64,000 bases of DNA from Paenibacillaceae bacterium (GTDB taxonomy: Bacteria; Bacillota; Clostridia; Lachnospirales; Lachnospiraceae): NCBI GenBank assembly GCA_015057705.1, contig SVDU01000015.1, positions 1 to 64,000 of the forward strand. The letters run 5' to 3'. Both the position numbers and the translations under genes were made by a program. Positions 18,429 through 28,054 of this stretch are shown here, piece by piece. The notes beneath the pieces are model-generated. The model was not told the DNA's origin. It was given only the letters and a program-made list of their open reading frames with translations, and did not search any database. Each line of letters begins with the position of its first letter. Positions within the stretch are counted from its first letter, which is position 1.

Positions 18429-19709
18429 TTGGAATTCTTAGTACTCACTAAGGTAGGAGGTTTTTTGGGGCCATTTGCAACTTTTCTGGGTGTAATCATG
18501 GATTTGCTTTTTCAGATGACATCTGCAGTTGGAATCCAGAATATTGGTTTATGTATTATTTTGTTTACTCTCGTGACAAAGCTTTTAATGTTCCCGCTGA
18601 CATTAAAACAGCAGAAATCATCAAAACTGATGAGCGTTATGCAGCCGGAAATTTCCGCCGTACAGGCAAAGTATAAAGGTAAAACTGACCAGGAATCCAT
18701 GAGAAGACAGAACGTGGAAATGCAGGCAGTTTATGAGAAATACGGAACATCCATGACTGGAGGCTGTGTTCAGCTGGTAATCCAGATGCCAATTCTGTTC
18801 GCTCTTTATCAGGTAATTTATCATATTCCTGCTTACGTACAGAGTGTTAAGGCTGTTTTTGTTAATGTAGTGACTGCAATTACTTCTCTTGGTGGTGATC
18901 ATGTTGCACAGCTGACACAGTTTGCTGCTGATCATAAGATCACATTATCAAGAATCGGAGATTTAAATACCAGTAATGGAATGGTAGATTTTTTATACCA
19001 GTTAAATCCGGATCAGTGGAATGCTTTAAAGGTTCTTTATCCAACCATCCAGGATACCATTACTACCAATGCTGCTCAGATTGAGCATATGAATTCCTTC
19101 CTTGGTATTAACCTGGCGTCAACACCTGCCAGTGTTATATTCCCAACTGGCGGCGGTTTTCATTTAAGTCTTGCACTCCTGATTCCTGTTCTTGCTGGTG
19201 CCAGCCAGTGGTTCAGTACAAAGCTTATGACAGTGAATCAGCCTCAGAGTGGAGCAGATGAGAATAATGCTATGGCACAGTCTATGAAGAGCATGAATAC
19301 AGTCATGCCTTTAATGTCCGTATTTTTCTGCTTTACATTTGCGTCTGGTATTGGTATTTACTGGATTGCCTCCAGTGTGTTCCAGATCATTCAGCAGGTA
19401 TTAATCAACCGTCATTTAAACCGCATTGATATGGATGAGATGATTAAGAAGAATCTGGATAAGGCAAATAAAAAGCGTGCGAAAAAAGGTCTTCCACCTC
19501 AGCGTGTTTCCCAGAATGCTACTGCAAATCTTAAGAATCTTCAGACTAACAATGAGAAAGCAGAGCAGGAACTGAATGCTAAAATAGAAAAAGCAAAGGA
19601 GCAGGTAAAGGCTTCTACCGATTACTATCAAAGCACAAGTTCAGATCCCAATAGCATTTCTGCCAAGGCACGTATGGTTTCGAAGTACAATGAAAAGCAC
19701 AGTAAATAG
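18429..19709 (+). CDS. yidC: Membrane protein insertase YidC/OxaI
   Basis: A 426-residue insertase. The start is TTG at 18429, seven bases after GAGGAGG, giving MEFLVLTKVGG. The core has the first insertase helix (NIGLCIILFTLVTKLLMFPLTLKQQKSS), a coiled cytoplasmic hairpin, then three further TM segments. About 100 residues between the second and third TM segments (from TSLGGDHVAQLT to LGINLASTP) form a large extracytoplasmic insertion common in clostridial relatives. The C-terminus is Lys-rich, predicted coiled coil, which may bind ribosomes. Confidence 0.95.
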   Translation: MEFLVLTKVGGFLGPFATFLGVIMDLLFQMTSAVGIQNIGLCIILFTLVTKLLMFPLTLKQQKSSKLMSVMQPEISAVQAKYKGKTDQESMRRQNVEMQAVYEKYGTSMTGGCVQLVIQMPILFALYQVIYHIPAYVQSVKAVFVNVVTAITSLGGDHVAQLTQFAADHKITLSRIGDLNTSNGMVDFLYQLNPDQWNALKVLYPTIQDTITTNAAQIEHMNSFLGINLASTPASVIFPTGGGFHLSLALLIPVLAGASQWFSTKLMTVNQPQSGADENNAMAQSMKSMNTVMPLMSVFFCFTFASGIGIYWIASSVFQIIQQVLINRHLNRIDMDEMIKKNLDKANKKRAKKGLPPQRVSQNATANLKNLQTNNEKAEQELNAKIEKAKEQVKASTDYYQSTSSDPNSISAKARMVSKYNEKHSK

Positions 19710-19721
19710 GAGGGGTGACCT

Positions 19722-20387
19722 ATGGATATGATTACAGTTTCAGCAAAAACCGTTGATGAGGCGATTACAAAAGCATTAATCCAACTGGAAACAACCAGTG
19801 ATAAACTGGAGTATGAGATTGTTGATAAAGGTAGTAATGGTATTCTGGGATTTATAGGTTCAAAGCCTGCTGTCATCCGCGCAAGGAAGAAAGAAACCTT
19901 GGAGGACATGGCAATGACCTTTCTTTCCGATGTATTTAGTGCAATGGATTTAGGCGTTTCTATGGAAGCCGCATTTGATCAGGGAGAGCGTGAACTTTCC
20001 ATCAATATGTCTGGTGATGACATGGGAATTCTGATTGGAAAAAGAGGACAGACTCTGGATTCTTTGCAGTATCTGGTAAGTCTTGTTGTTAATAAGGAAA
20101 GCGAAGATTATATTCGCGTGAAACTGGATACGGAAAATTACAGAGAGCGCAGAAAAGAGACTCTGGAAACACTGGCTAAGAATATTGCTTACAAAGTAAA
20201 GCGTACCAGAAGACCGGTATCTCTGGAGCCTATGAATCCGTATGAAAGAAGAATTATTCACTCCGCACTTCAGAATGACAAATTTGTTGTTACCAGAAGT
20301 GATGGTGAAGAACCATTCAGACATGTGGTAATATCCTTGAAAAAGGAACATGTAAAAAAAGAACGATATCAGGATAGAGATAAATAG
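19722..20387 (+). CDS. jag: RNA-binding protein Jag/KhpB
   Basis: A 221-residue protein with the Jag N-terminal domain (TVDEAITKALIQLETT, then GSNGILGFIGSKPA). A KH domain follows (DDMGILIGKRGQTLDSLQYL), and a C-terminal R3H domain (MNPYERRIIHSALQ, VVTRSDGEEPFRHVVI). Relatives bind RNA with KhpA and affect cell elongation and division. It starts 12 bp after yidC with GGAGG, so is co-transcribed with it, and a terminator follows. Confidence 0.94.
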   Translation: MDMITVSAKTVDEAITKALIQLETTSDKLEYEIVDKGSNGILGFIGSKPAVIRARKKETLEDMAMTFLSDVFSAMDLGVSMEAAFDQGERELSINMSGDDMGILIGKRGQTLDSLQYLVSLVVNKESEDYIRVKLDTENYRERRKETLETLAKNIAYKVKRTRRPVSLEPMNPYERRIIHSALQNDKFVVTRSDGEEPFRHVVISLKKEHVKKERYQDRDK

Positions 20388-20400
20388 TCAAACAACAATG

Positions 20401-20438
20401 AGGGTTGGGGCTGTCGGAAGGCACCCTCAACCCTTTTC
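20401..20438 (+). terminator. Terminator between jag and mnmE
   Basis: AGGGTTG-GGG pairs with CCC-T-CAACCCT around a GC-rich loop, followed by TTTTCT. mnmE must then rely on readthrough or its own promoter. Confidence 0.75.
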
Positions 20439-20479
20439 TCACGCCAGTATATTGACTGGTGTAAAGCAGGTGATAGATT

Positions 20480-21859
20480 ATGAAGATGAATACAATAGCG
20501 GCGATTGCCACAGCGATGTCCAGTTCCGGGATCGGAATTGTTAGAATCAGCGGCGAGGAGTCATTTCAGATTATAGACAGGATTTTTAAAGGAAAAGGGA
20601 AACGTGTAAAAAGGCTCTCTGATGAGAAATCTCATACGATTCACTATGGATTTATTTATGATGGCGAGGAGCTTATTGATGAGGTTCTGGTTCTGCTCAT
20701 GAGAGGACCGGGAAGTTATACGGGAGAAGATACCGTTGAGATTGACTGTCATGGAGGAGTTCTGGTTACTAAAAAGATACTGGAGACTGTGTTAAAGTAC
20801 GGAGCCAGACCGGCTGAACCGGGGGAGTTTACCAAACGGGCATTTTTAAGCGGAAGGATTGACTTAACTCAGGCAGAAGCAGTCATTGATGTGATTAATG
20901 CGAAAAATCAATATGCTTTAAAGTCTTCTGTCAGTCAGCTGGATGGTGCTGTTTCCAAGCGTGTCCGTGCACTACGAGAGACGATTATTTATCATATTGC
21001 CTTTATCGAATCAGCACTTGATGATCCGGAGCATATTTCTCTGGATGGTTATCAGGAAACTCTGCTTCAGGGGATTATGCCTATAAAGGAAGAACTAAAG
21101 CGGTTGATCCGTTCTTCAGAGAATGGAAGAGTGCTTTCAGAAGGAATTGAGACTGTCATTATGGGGAAACCCAATGCTGGTAAATCCTCTCTACTTAATG
21201 TTCTTGTGGGTGAGGATCGGGCAATTGTTACAGATATTGCCGGAACTACCCGTGATACATTAAAGGAGCAGATCATTCTGGAAGATTTAAGCCTGAATAT
21301 GATAGATACGGCTGGAATCCGTGATACGGAAGATGTAGTTGAAAAAATAGGGGTTGAAAAAGCAAGGCAGGCGGCTGAGGGCGCTGATTTAATCATCTAT
21401 GTGGTGGATGGTTCCTGCCCCCTTGATGAAAATGATGAAGACATATTATCATTTATTGAAGGCAGGAAAGCAGTGACTGTTTTAAATAAATCAGATTTAT
21501 CCATGGTTGTTACACCGGATTTATTAAATAAAAGAACCAGCCATAAAGTCATTACAATTTCTGCCAGAAACCGTTCTGGCATAGAGGATCTGGAGCATGA
21601 GATTAAGACCATGTTCTATGAGGGTGAAATTGATTTTAATGATCAGGTTTATATCACTAATGTTAGACAGAAGAATGCACTGGAAGAAGCATATAAAAGT
21701 CTTTCTATGGTGGAACAAAGCATACATGACGGGATGGCTGAGGACTTCTATTCTATTGACTTAATGGATGCGTATGAGCAGCTTGGAATTATACTGGGAG
21801 AATCGATCGAAGATGATCTGGTCAATGAAATATTCAGTAAATTCTGTATGGGTAAGTAA
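20480..21859 (+). CDS. mnmE: tRNA modification GTPase MnmE
   Basis: A 459-residue GTPase that works with MnmG on the wobble uridine (cmnm5U) of certain tRNAs. The N-terminal folate-binding domain begins [23 protein letters not shown]. The G domain has [25 protein letters not shown] and NKSD, and the C-terminus ends FCMGK, keeping the catalytic Cys. ATG at 20480 is used here; an ATG two codons on is an equal alternative. mnmG follows 23 bp later. Confidence 0.97.
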   Translation: MKMNTIAAIATAMSSSGIGIVRISGEESFQIIDRIFKGKGKRVKRLSDEKSHTIHYGFIYDGEELIDEVLVLLMRGPGSYTGEDTVEIDCHGGVLVTKKILETVLKYGARPAEPGEFTKRAFLSGRIDLTQAEAVIDVINAKNQYALKSSVSQLDGAVSKRVRALRETIIYHIAFIESALDDPEHISLDGYQETLLQGIMPIKEELKRLIRSSENGRVLSEGIETVIMGKPNAGKSSLLNVLVGEDRAIVTDIAGTTRDTLKEQIILEDLSLNMIDTAGIRDTEDVVEKIGVEKARQAAEGADLIIYVVDGSCPLDENDEDILSFIEGRKAVTVLNKSDLSMVVTPDLLNKRTSHKVITISARNRSGIEDLEHEIKTMFYEGEIDFNDQVYITNVRQKNALEEAYKSLSMVEQSIHDGMAEDFYSIDLMDAYEQLGIILGESIEDDLVNEIFSKFCMGK

Positions 21860-21882
21860 GGATCAGAAAAGAGGAGATAAAA

Positions 21883-23784
21883 ATGCAGTATTTAGAGGAG
21901 TCTTATGACGTAGTAGTAGTCGGTGCTGGTCACGCTGGCTGTGAGGCTGCCCTGGCATGCGCCAGGCTGGGCCTTGAGACAATTATGTTTACTGTCAGTG
22001 TAGACAGTATTGCGCTGATGCCTTGTAATCCCAATATCGGTGGTAGCTCTAAAGGCCATCTGGTTAGAGAGCTGGATGCGTTAGGCGGAGAAATGGGAAA
22101 AAACATTGACAAGACTTTTATTCAGTCAAAGATGCTTAACCAGTCCAAGGGCCCGGCTGTCCATTCATTAAGAGCTCAGGCTGACAAACAGGACTATTCA
22201 AGATCTATGAGGAGAATCTTAGAGAATACAGATCATCTGACCATACGACAGGCAGAAGTATCTGAAATCATAACAGAAAACGGGATTCTGACTGGGGTTA
22301 AAACATTTTCCGGTGCCGTATACCACTGTAAGGCCGCTGTATTAGCCACAGGAACCTATTTAAGGGCAAGGTGTATTTACGGTGATGTAAGCAATTATAC
22401 AGGCCCCAATGGGCTGCAGGCAGCCAATCACTTAACTGATTCCTTAAAAGCCAATGGAATCGAAATGAGACGCTTTAAAACGGGTACTCCCGCCAGAGTG
22501 GATAAAAGAAGCATCGACTTTTCTAAAATGGAGGAGCAGCTGGGCGATGATAGAGTAGTGCCGTTTTCCTTTTCAACGGATCCGGAATCCATCCAGAAGG
22601 AACAGATCTCCTGCTGGCTGACTTATACAAATAGCAGCACACACGAGATTATCAGGAATAATCTGGATCGCTCTCCTTTATATTCAGGCGCAATTGAAGG
22701 TACAGGACCAAGATATTGCCCATCCATCGAAGATAAAGTGGTGAAATTCCCGGATAAAGACCGTCATCAGGTATTTGTGGAGCCGGAAGGCCTTTACACA
22801 AATGAAATGTATCTGGGAGGAATGTCAAGTTCCCTTCCTGAGGATGTCCAGTATGCCATGTACAGAACCGTTCCTGGACTGGAAAATGTTAAGATCGTGA
22901 GAAATGCATACGCGATTGAATATGACTGCATTAATTCCAGACAGCTGTATGCCACTTTGGAATTTAAAGCAGTTAGTGGTTTATTCAGCGGTGGACAGTT
23001 TAACGGAAGTTCAGGTTATGAGGAAGCAGCTGTTCAGGGGTTTATGGCAGGAGTAAATGCTGCCATGAAAATTCTTAAAAGAGAGCCAGTCATTTTAGAT
23101 CGTTCACAGGCATATATCGGTGTTTTAATTGATGATCTGGTTACCAAGGAGAATCTGGAACCTTACCGTATGATGACATCAAGAGCAGAATACAGGCTTC
23201 TTCTTCGTCAGGACAATGCAGATCTGCGTTTAATGGGAATTGGACATCAGATTGGTTTGATTAGTGATGAAAGATATAAAGAATTATTAAAAAAGGAAGA
23301 AGCAATTGAATTAGAAATCAAACGTCTGGAATCAACCAATATGGGAGCATCCAGTAAAGTACAGGAGTTTTTGGAGAAGCACGGGAGCACGCCGTTAAAA
23401 ACAGGGACAACTTTGGCGGAGTTAGTGCGCAGACCAGAACTTGATTATGTTATGTTAACTGATATAGATACAAACCGGTTACCACTTCCAAATGATGTAA
23501 TGGAACAGGTAGATATTAATATTAAGTATGAAGGATATATACGCAGACAGAAGCAACAGGTCTCACAATATAAAAAACTGGAGAACAGAAAGCTGCAGGC
23601 AGAATTCGATTATGCAGAAGTAAAAGGATTGAGAAGAGAAGCCATCCAGAAACTGAATTTATATAAGCCCTTGTCCATCGGACAGGCATCCAGAATATCA
23701 GGTGTATCTCCAGCAGATATCTCCGTGCTTCTGGTTTACTTAGAACAGATGAAGTTCCATAAAAATACAGATCAGAAGGAGTGA
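21883..23784 (+). CDS. mnmG: tRNA uridine-5-carboxymethylaminomethyl modification enzyme MnmG
   Basis: A 633-residue FAD- and NADH-dependent partner of MnmE. The FAD-binding motif is [19 protein letters not shown] near residue 12. GidA signatures [17 protein letters not shown] and [13 protein letters not shown] are present, as is the C-terminal helical domain with [17 protein letters not shown]. The start has GAGGAG upstream. rsmG follows 10 bp later in the usual order. Confidence 0.97.
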   Translation: MQYLEESYDVVVVGAGHAGCEAALACARLGLETIMFTVSVDSIALMPCNPNIGGSSKGHLVRELDALGGEMGKNIDKTFIQSKMLNQSKGPAVHSLRAQADKQDYSRSMRRILENTDHLTIRQAEVSEIITENGILTGVKTFSGAVYHCKAAVLATGTYLRARCIYGDVSNYTGPNGLQAANHLTDSLKANGIEMRRFKTGTPARVDKRSIDFSKMEEQLGDDRVVPFSFSTDPESIQKEQISCWLTYTNSSTHEIIRNNLDRSPLYSGAIEGTGPRYCPSIEDKVVKFPDKDRHQVFVEPEGLYTNEMYLGGMSSSLPEDVQYAMYRTVPGLENVKIVRNAYAIEYDCINSRQLYATLEFKAVSGLFSGGQFNGSSGYEEAAVQGFMAGVNAAMKILKREPVILDRSQAYIGVLIDDLVTKENLEPYRMMTSRAEYRLLLRQDNADLRLMGIGHQIGLISDERYKELLKKEEAIELEIKRLESTNMGASSKVQEFLEKHGSTPLKTGTTLAELVRRPELDYVMLTDIDTNRLPLPNDVMEQVDINIKYEGYIRRQKQQVSQYKKLENRKLQAEFDYAEVKGLRREAIQKLNLYKPLSIGQASRISGVSPADISVLLVYLEQMKFHKNTDQKE

Positions 23785-23794
23785 GGTAGTAAAT

Positions 23795-24526
23795 ATGACA
23801 GATGCTTTCTATGAGAAGTTCCAAAACGAATTGAATTTATTATCTGTTAATTTGAAAAAAAATCAATTGGAGCAATTTTATAAATATTATGAAATATTGG
23901 TTGAATGGAACAAGGTAATGAACCTTACTACAATAACGGAGATGGAAGAGGTTATATCAAAGCATTTTGTTGATAGCTTATCTCTGATTAAGGTTATAGA
24001 TGATCTGGGTTCTGAGTTTTATAGCATAATTGATGTTGGTACAGGTGCTGGTTTTCCTGGAATTCCTTTAAAAATTGCATTTCCACAGCTCAAAATTACA
24101 CTAATGGATTCTTTGAATAAAAGAATAAATTTTCTTAATGAAGTAATTAGTAATTTGGGTTTAGTAGACATCTGTGCAATTCATGGAAGAGCGGAAGATT
24201 TAGGTCGAGATAATAGTCATAGAGAACAATATGATCTTTGTGTTTCCAGAGCAGTTGCTAATTTAAGCACTTTATCAGAATATTGTATGCCCTTTGTGAA
24301 AGTAGGGGGGTGTTTTATACCATACAAATCTGGCAAGATAGAAGAGGAATTGGGAGAAGCAAAACACGCGGTTTTTCTTTTAGGTGGAAAAATAGAAGAT
24401 ATAGAACGATTTTTACTGCCAGGTACAGAGGCAGAGAGATCATTGATTAAAATTAATAAAATAAACGGTATTTCTAAAAAGTATCCAAGAAAAGCAGGGT
24501 TACCATCAAAAGAACCGTTAAAATAA
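23795..24526 (+). CDS. rsmG: 16S rRNA (guanine527-N7)-methyltransferase RsmG
   Basis: A 243-residue SAM-dependent methyltransferase acting on G527 of 16S rRNA. The SAM motif reads IIDVGTGAGFPGIPLKI near residue 78. A conserved VSRAVANLSTLSEYC follows, and FIPYKSGK later. Local base composition is more AT-rich than that of mnmG. A perfect parS lies two bases beyond the stop and a second one within 50 bp, which may end its transcript. Confidence 0.95.
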   Translation: MTDAFYEKFQNELNLLSVNLKKNQLEQFYKYYEILVEWNKVMNLTTITEMEEVISKHFVDSLSLIKVIDDLGSEFYSIIDVGTGAGFPGIPLKIAFPQLKITLMDSLNKRINFLNEVISNLGLVDICAIHGRAEDLGRDNSHREQYDLCVSRAVANLSTLSEYCMPFVKVGGCFIPYKSGKIEEELGEAKHAVFLLGGKIEDIERFLLPGTEAERSLIKINKINGISKKYPRKAGLPSKEPLK

Positions 24527-24528
24527 AA

Positions 24529-24544
24529 TGTTTCACGTGAAACA
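24529..24544. promoter_or_regulatory. parS site 1
   Basis: Exact TGTTTCACGTGAAACA, the canonical ParB-binding palindrome, two bases after the rsmG stop. Nucleates ParB (Spo0J) loading for segregation. Confidence 0.96.
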
Positions 24545-24573
24545 TCCAGAAGAGTATTTTATCTCTGTAGGAA

Positions 24574-24589
24574 TGTTTCACGTGAAACA
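24574..24589. promoter_or_regulatory. parS site 2, terminator-like
   Basis: Exact TGTTTCACGTGAAACA, 45 bp from site 1. The extended palindrome AATG...CATT is followed on the plus strand by TTTTTTT, so the same sequence has the form of an intrinsic terminator for rsmG. Confidence 0.96.
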
Positions 24590-24594
24590 TTTTT

Positions 24595-25545
24595 TTATAG
24601 AGAATACATTTGAATTATTTGGTACAGACTGTTAGGATTCTCCAATTGTGGAAGATATTTACTCTTTGATACTAGAGAACTTTCAATAGCTGGATTATAC
24701 TTTTGATACTCGGAAATAACTTCATTGATGCGATCCATTTCCTCACCACCAGTAATGTAGATGCTGTTGTTGATTTTTTTCAATGCATTGGTCACATTAC
24801 ATTTCGTATAATTGCACTTAACACTGGCATACAACGATTTTGGTGATTCTCCTAAATGAGCCGATTCATAATATGCGTCTATGACTGAACTCTTTACGGA
24901 ATAGGGGTTAAAGTAGTAATTTCTGCTAAATTCTTCTGATATAGATTGCTTACTCACTGATATATGATATAGAAGAGTACCTAATATGGGCAGATCCAGA
25001 ATGAATTTATAAACTTTGGAGTGATTATTGGGTATCTGGCTACATGTCATTAGACTTTCCGGATTAATGAGCATAATCTGGTCAAATAATTCCGGAGCAT
25101 TATTACATGCCATAAGAGCCAGCGCTGATGAAGAACCAGTAGCGATTACATTGGTTCGGTGTCCGATTTCTGATTTAATAAAATCGGAGAGCATCTGTAC
25201 ATAGAGATAATTAGTATAGGTAAGATCAGGTTTCTCTGAACGGCCGCACCCCAGAAGATCAATGGTGTATACGGTATATTGTTCTTTTAACAATGAAATC
25301 ATGCTGTCCCACTCATAACCATTAGAGCATGCAGTCAGATCATGGATTAAAAGAAGTGGTTTCCCTGTACCGGATTTCGTATAATGAACATTACCGAATC
25401 TCCACTTGTAACATAATGACTTTGCATCTGATAAGATGTTTTTTGAAGATGCAGAGAGTTTAACAAATTTATTAATAACTGCAGTTGCTGCAGCAGTACT
25501 TGCTGATAGGATGAGCAGAGTCAGTAATTTACTCTTAGTTTTCAT
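24595..25545 (-). CDS. Alpha/beta-hydrolase-fold protein, probably membrane-anchored and lacking the catalytic His
   Basis: A 316-residue protein. The start MKTKSKLLTLLILSAS is set by AGGAGGT five bases upstream; the frame runs 24 codons further without support. The N-terminal hydrophobic stretch may be an uncleaved anchor. The fold is shown by KPLLLIHDL, YTIDLLGCGRSEKPD and the nucleophile-elbow-like ATGSSSALAL (G-S-S-S-A). The segment that normally holds the catalytic His (GHxPxLExP) reads SKYLPQLENP, with Tyr in its place. It may therefore be inactive or non-enzymatic. It faces rsmG and soj, and lies between parS sites. Confidence 0.8.
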   Translation of the reverse strand: MKTKSKLLTLLILSASTAAATAVINKFVKLSASSKNILSDAKSLCYKWRFGNVHYTKSGTGKPLLLIHDLTACSNGYEWDSMISLLKEQYTVYTIDLLGCGRSEKPDLTYTNYLYVQMLSDFIKSEIGHRTNVIATGSSSALALMACNNAPELFDQIMLINPESLMTCSQIPNNHSKVYKFILDLPILGTLLYHISVSKQSISEEFSRNYYFNPYSVKSSVIDAYYESAHLGESPKSLYASVKCNYTKCNVTNALKKINNSIYITGGEEMDRINEVISEYQKYNPAIESSLVSKSKYLPQLENPNSLYQIIQMYSL

Positions 25546-25644
25546 TATATACCTCCTGAGTGCGGATAATCTCTTCTTATTATAATATAATCGATATGGA
25601 CTTACAACGGCTAACATATTAATTTATTCTTAAACTTGGAAGAA

Positions 25645-25660
25645 TGTTTCACGTGAAACA
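25645..25660. promoter_or_regulatory. parS site 3
   Basis: Exact TGTTTCACGTGAAACA between the hydrolase start and soj, again followed by TTTTTT on the plus strand. About 1.1 kb from the other two sites. Confidence 0.96.
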
Positions 25661-25773
25661 TTTTTTGTAATTTCTGTATTTTTTTTACTTGAAACCATAG
25701 GAAAAAAAAATAAAGTATGTTATACTCTAATTTGAACTGCATTTCCGGACGTTGTAACAGGAGAAAATTAAAA

Positions 25774-26544
25774 ATGGGAAGAATCATTGCGATAGCAAAC
25801 CAGAAGGGCGGAGTTGGTAAAACAACGACCGCAATAAACCTATCAGCTTGTCTTGCAGAGTCAGGACAACGGGTATTAGCTGTGGATTTTGATCCACAGG
25901 GAAACGAAACCAGCGGACTTGGTATGGATAAGTCAACAATTGAGCGTACTGTTTATGATCTGTTGGTTGGAGATTGTGAGATAGAAGAATGTTTGATACC
26001 TAACGTTCAGGAAAATCTGGATTTATTGCCATCAAACGTGGATTTGGCAGGAGCTGAAATTGAGCTGCTGGAAATTGAGAATAAGGAGATACTCCTTAAG
26101 TCATATCTTGAAAAAATCAAGAAAAACTATGATTTTATTATTATAGATTGTCCTCCGTCATTGAGTCTATTGACAATTAATGCCTTAACAGCAGCTAATA
26201 CCGTTCTAGTACCCATACAGTGTGAATATTATGCATTGGAAGGCCTTAGTCAGGTACTAAAGACAGTAAATTTAGTAAAAAAGAAATTGAATCCTTCCCT
26301 TGAAATGGAGGGAGTCGTATTTACCATGTATGATGCAAGAACAAATCTTTCATTGGAAGTCGTTGAAAGTGTAAAAAATAATTTAAATCAAAATATCTAT
26401 AAAACAATCATACCCAGAAATGTCAGACTGGCAGAGGCTCCCAGCCATGGAATGCCGATCAATTTATATGATTCCAGATCAGCGGGGGCAGAAAGCTACC
26501 GGTTACTGGCGGCAGAAGTTATCAGCAGAGGAGAAGAGATCTAG
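25774..26544 (+). CDS. soj: Chromosome partitioning ATPase ParA/Soj
   Basis: A 256-residue deviant-Walker ATPase that works with ParB-parS complexes in segregation and can act on DnaA. The P-loop is KGGVGKTTTAINLS near residue 11 and DFDPQGN, with FIIIDCPPSL as Walker B. The start MGRIIAIANQKGG follows GGAG by about ten bases. An upstream in-frame ATG 19 codons before is rejected. parB starts 2 bp after the stop. Confidence 0.95.
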   Translation: MGRIIAIANQKGGVGKTTTAINLSACLAESGQRVLAVDFDPQGNETSGLGMDKSTIERTVYDLLVGDCEIEECLIPNVQENLDLLPSNVDLAGAEIELLEIENKEILLKSYLEKIKKNYDFIIIDCPPSLSLLTINALTAANTVLVPIQCEYYALEGLSQVLKTVNLVKKKLNPSLEMEGVVFTMYDARTNLSLEVVESVKNNLNQNIYKTIIPRNVRLAEAPSHGMPINLYDSRSAGAESYRLLAAEVISRGEEI

Positions 26545-26546
26545 AT

Positions 26547-27491
26547 ATGGCAAAGAGAACAGGTTTAGGGAAAGGCCTTGGCGCAATTTTTGGAGATGAA
26601 GTAATGGAATCTGCAGCTGAAGAGCAGGAAATGAGGAATCATAAAGAGTCAGAACATACAACTCCAGTATCGGGAAAAGAGAAAGTTGATTCGGAAACTG
26701 GGAAAGAGATGTTTTTGAAAATATCAATGGTTGAGCCTAACCATAATCAGCCAAGGAAGGAATTCCGGGAAGAAGCATTAGTAGAATTGGCTGAATCCAT
26801 GAAGGAGTATGGTGTATTACAACCACTTTTGGTACAAAAAAGAGGCGAATACTATGAAATTATCGCTGGTGAACGTAGATGGCGGGCAGCGAAACTGGCT
26901 GGCTTAAAAGAGGTACCGGTAGTAATCCGGGAATATACAAAGCAGCAATCCATGGAAATAGCATTGATTGAAAATGTTCAAAGGGAGGATTTAAATCCCA
27001 TTGAAGAAGCCAGAGCTTATTCTATCCTGATGCAGGAATTTGGTTTGAAGCAGGAAGAAATCGCAGCACGTGTTGCTAAAAATCGGGTTACCATAACTAA
27101 TAGTATGCGATTATTAAAGCTGGACCAACGAATTCAGGAGATGCTGATACAGGATCAGATCAGCAGTGGTCACGCAAGAGCTTTACTGGCAGTGGAAGAT
27201 GGAGATTTGCAATATCAGCTTGCTGGTAAGATTGTGGCTGATAACATGAGTGTCAGGGAAGTAGAGAAACTTGTAAAATCCTTATCAAAAAAGAAAGAAC
27301 CAAAGGAAGTAAAAGACGAGGATGAAAGTATTTCATTGATATTCCGGGAGCTGGAAGATCGAATGAAAACTGCCATGGGTACCAAAGTCAGCATTAACCG
27401 AAAAGATAAAAATAAAGGAAGAGTTGAAATTGAGTACTATTCTGAGGCAGAATTGGAAAGAATAGTAGAGTTATTAGAATCCATAAGATAA
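26547..27491 (+). CDS. parB: Chromosome partitioning protein ParB/Spo0J
   Basis: A 314-residue CTPase clamp that loads at parS. The N-terminus KRTGLGKGLGAIFGDE is the short ParA-stimulating arm, followed by an acidic linker. The ParB/Srx core includes EPNHNQPRKEF, IIAGERRWRAAKLAGL and ENVQREDLNPIEEA. A helix-turn-helix (QEEIAARVAKNRVTITNSMRLL) and a C-terminal dimerisation domain complete it. It is coupled to soj and near three parS sites. Confidence 0.96.
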   Translation: MAKRTGLGKGLGAIFGDEVMESAAEEQEMRNHKESEHTTPVSGKEKVDSETGKEMFLKISMVEPNHNQPRKEFREEALVELAESMKEYGVLQPLLVQKRGEYYEIIAGERRWRAAKLAGLKEVPVVIREYTKQQSMEIALIENVQREDLNPIEEARAYSILMQEFGLKQEEIAARVAKNRVTITNSMRLLKLDQRIQEMLIQDQISSGHARALLAVEDGDLQYQLAGKIVADNMSVREVEKLVKSLSKKKEPKEVKDEDESISLIFRELEDRMKTAMGTKVSINRKDKNKGRVEIEYYSEAELERIVELLESIR

Positions 27492-27515
27492 CATCATGGA
27501 AGTGAGGACGAAAGA

Positions 27516-28022
27516 ATGGATAACAGTATATTAAATCAGCTGCCGATTGATCCAGCCTTTTTGATCATTGGATTATCCGCGCTTACACTAATATTACTAA
27601 TTGTCGTAATTATTTGTATGATACAAATGAAAAAATTGTATCGCAGATATGATTTTTTTATGAGAGGTAAAGATGCGGAGACACTTGAGGGCATTATTAT
27701 GGAACAGATGGAAGATATTGCCCAGTTAAAATCAGAGGATCGTGCAAATAAAGACTCTCTGAGAAATACGAATAAAAACTATAGAAGTGCATTCCAGAAG
27801 TTTGGTCTTGTAAAATATAACGCATTTAAAGGCATGGGAGGTAATTTAAGCTTCGCTATGTCATTATTAGATTATACAAACAGCGGATTTGTACTGAACT
27901 CAGTTCATAGCAGAGAAGGATGTTATGTATACATTAAAGAAGTAGAAAGAGGAGAAACAGAAGTACTTCTTGGAAGTGAAGAAAAAGAAGCCCTGGAACG
28001 GGCATTGGGATATCATTCATAA
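27516..28022 (+). CDS. DUF4446 family membrane protein
   Basis: A 168-residue protein with one N-terminal TM helix (FLIIGLSALTLILLIVVIICMI, about residues 15-36). A helical, charged region follows, and a C-terminal domain with GLVKYNAFKGMGGNLSFAMS and LNSVHSREGCYVYIK. This matches DUF4446, typically downstream of parB in clostridia. Function unknown; position suggests a role near the segregation machinery, but this is inference. Terminator follows directly. Confidence 0.85.
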   Translation: MDNSILNQLPIDPAFLIIGLSALTLILLIVVIICMIQMKKLYRRYDFFMRGKDAETLEGIIMEQMEDIAQLKSEDRANKDSLRNTNKNYRSAFQKFGLVKYNAFKGMGGNLSFAMSLLDYTNSGFVLNSVHSREGCYVYIKEVERGETEVLLGSEEKEALERALGYHS

Positions 28023-28047
28023 AAACACGGTTTTTACCGTGTTTTTT
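28021..28047 (+). terminator. Terminator after the DUF4446 gene
   Basis: AAACACGG and CCGTGTTT around TTTTTA, then TTTT. It ends the soj-parB transcript and stands just before the PNPOx-like remnant. Confidence 0.88.
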
Positions 28048-28054
28048 ATATATA

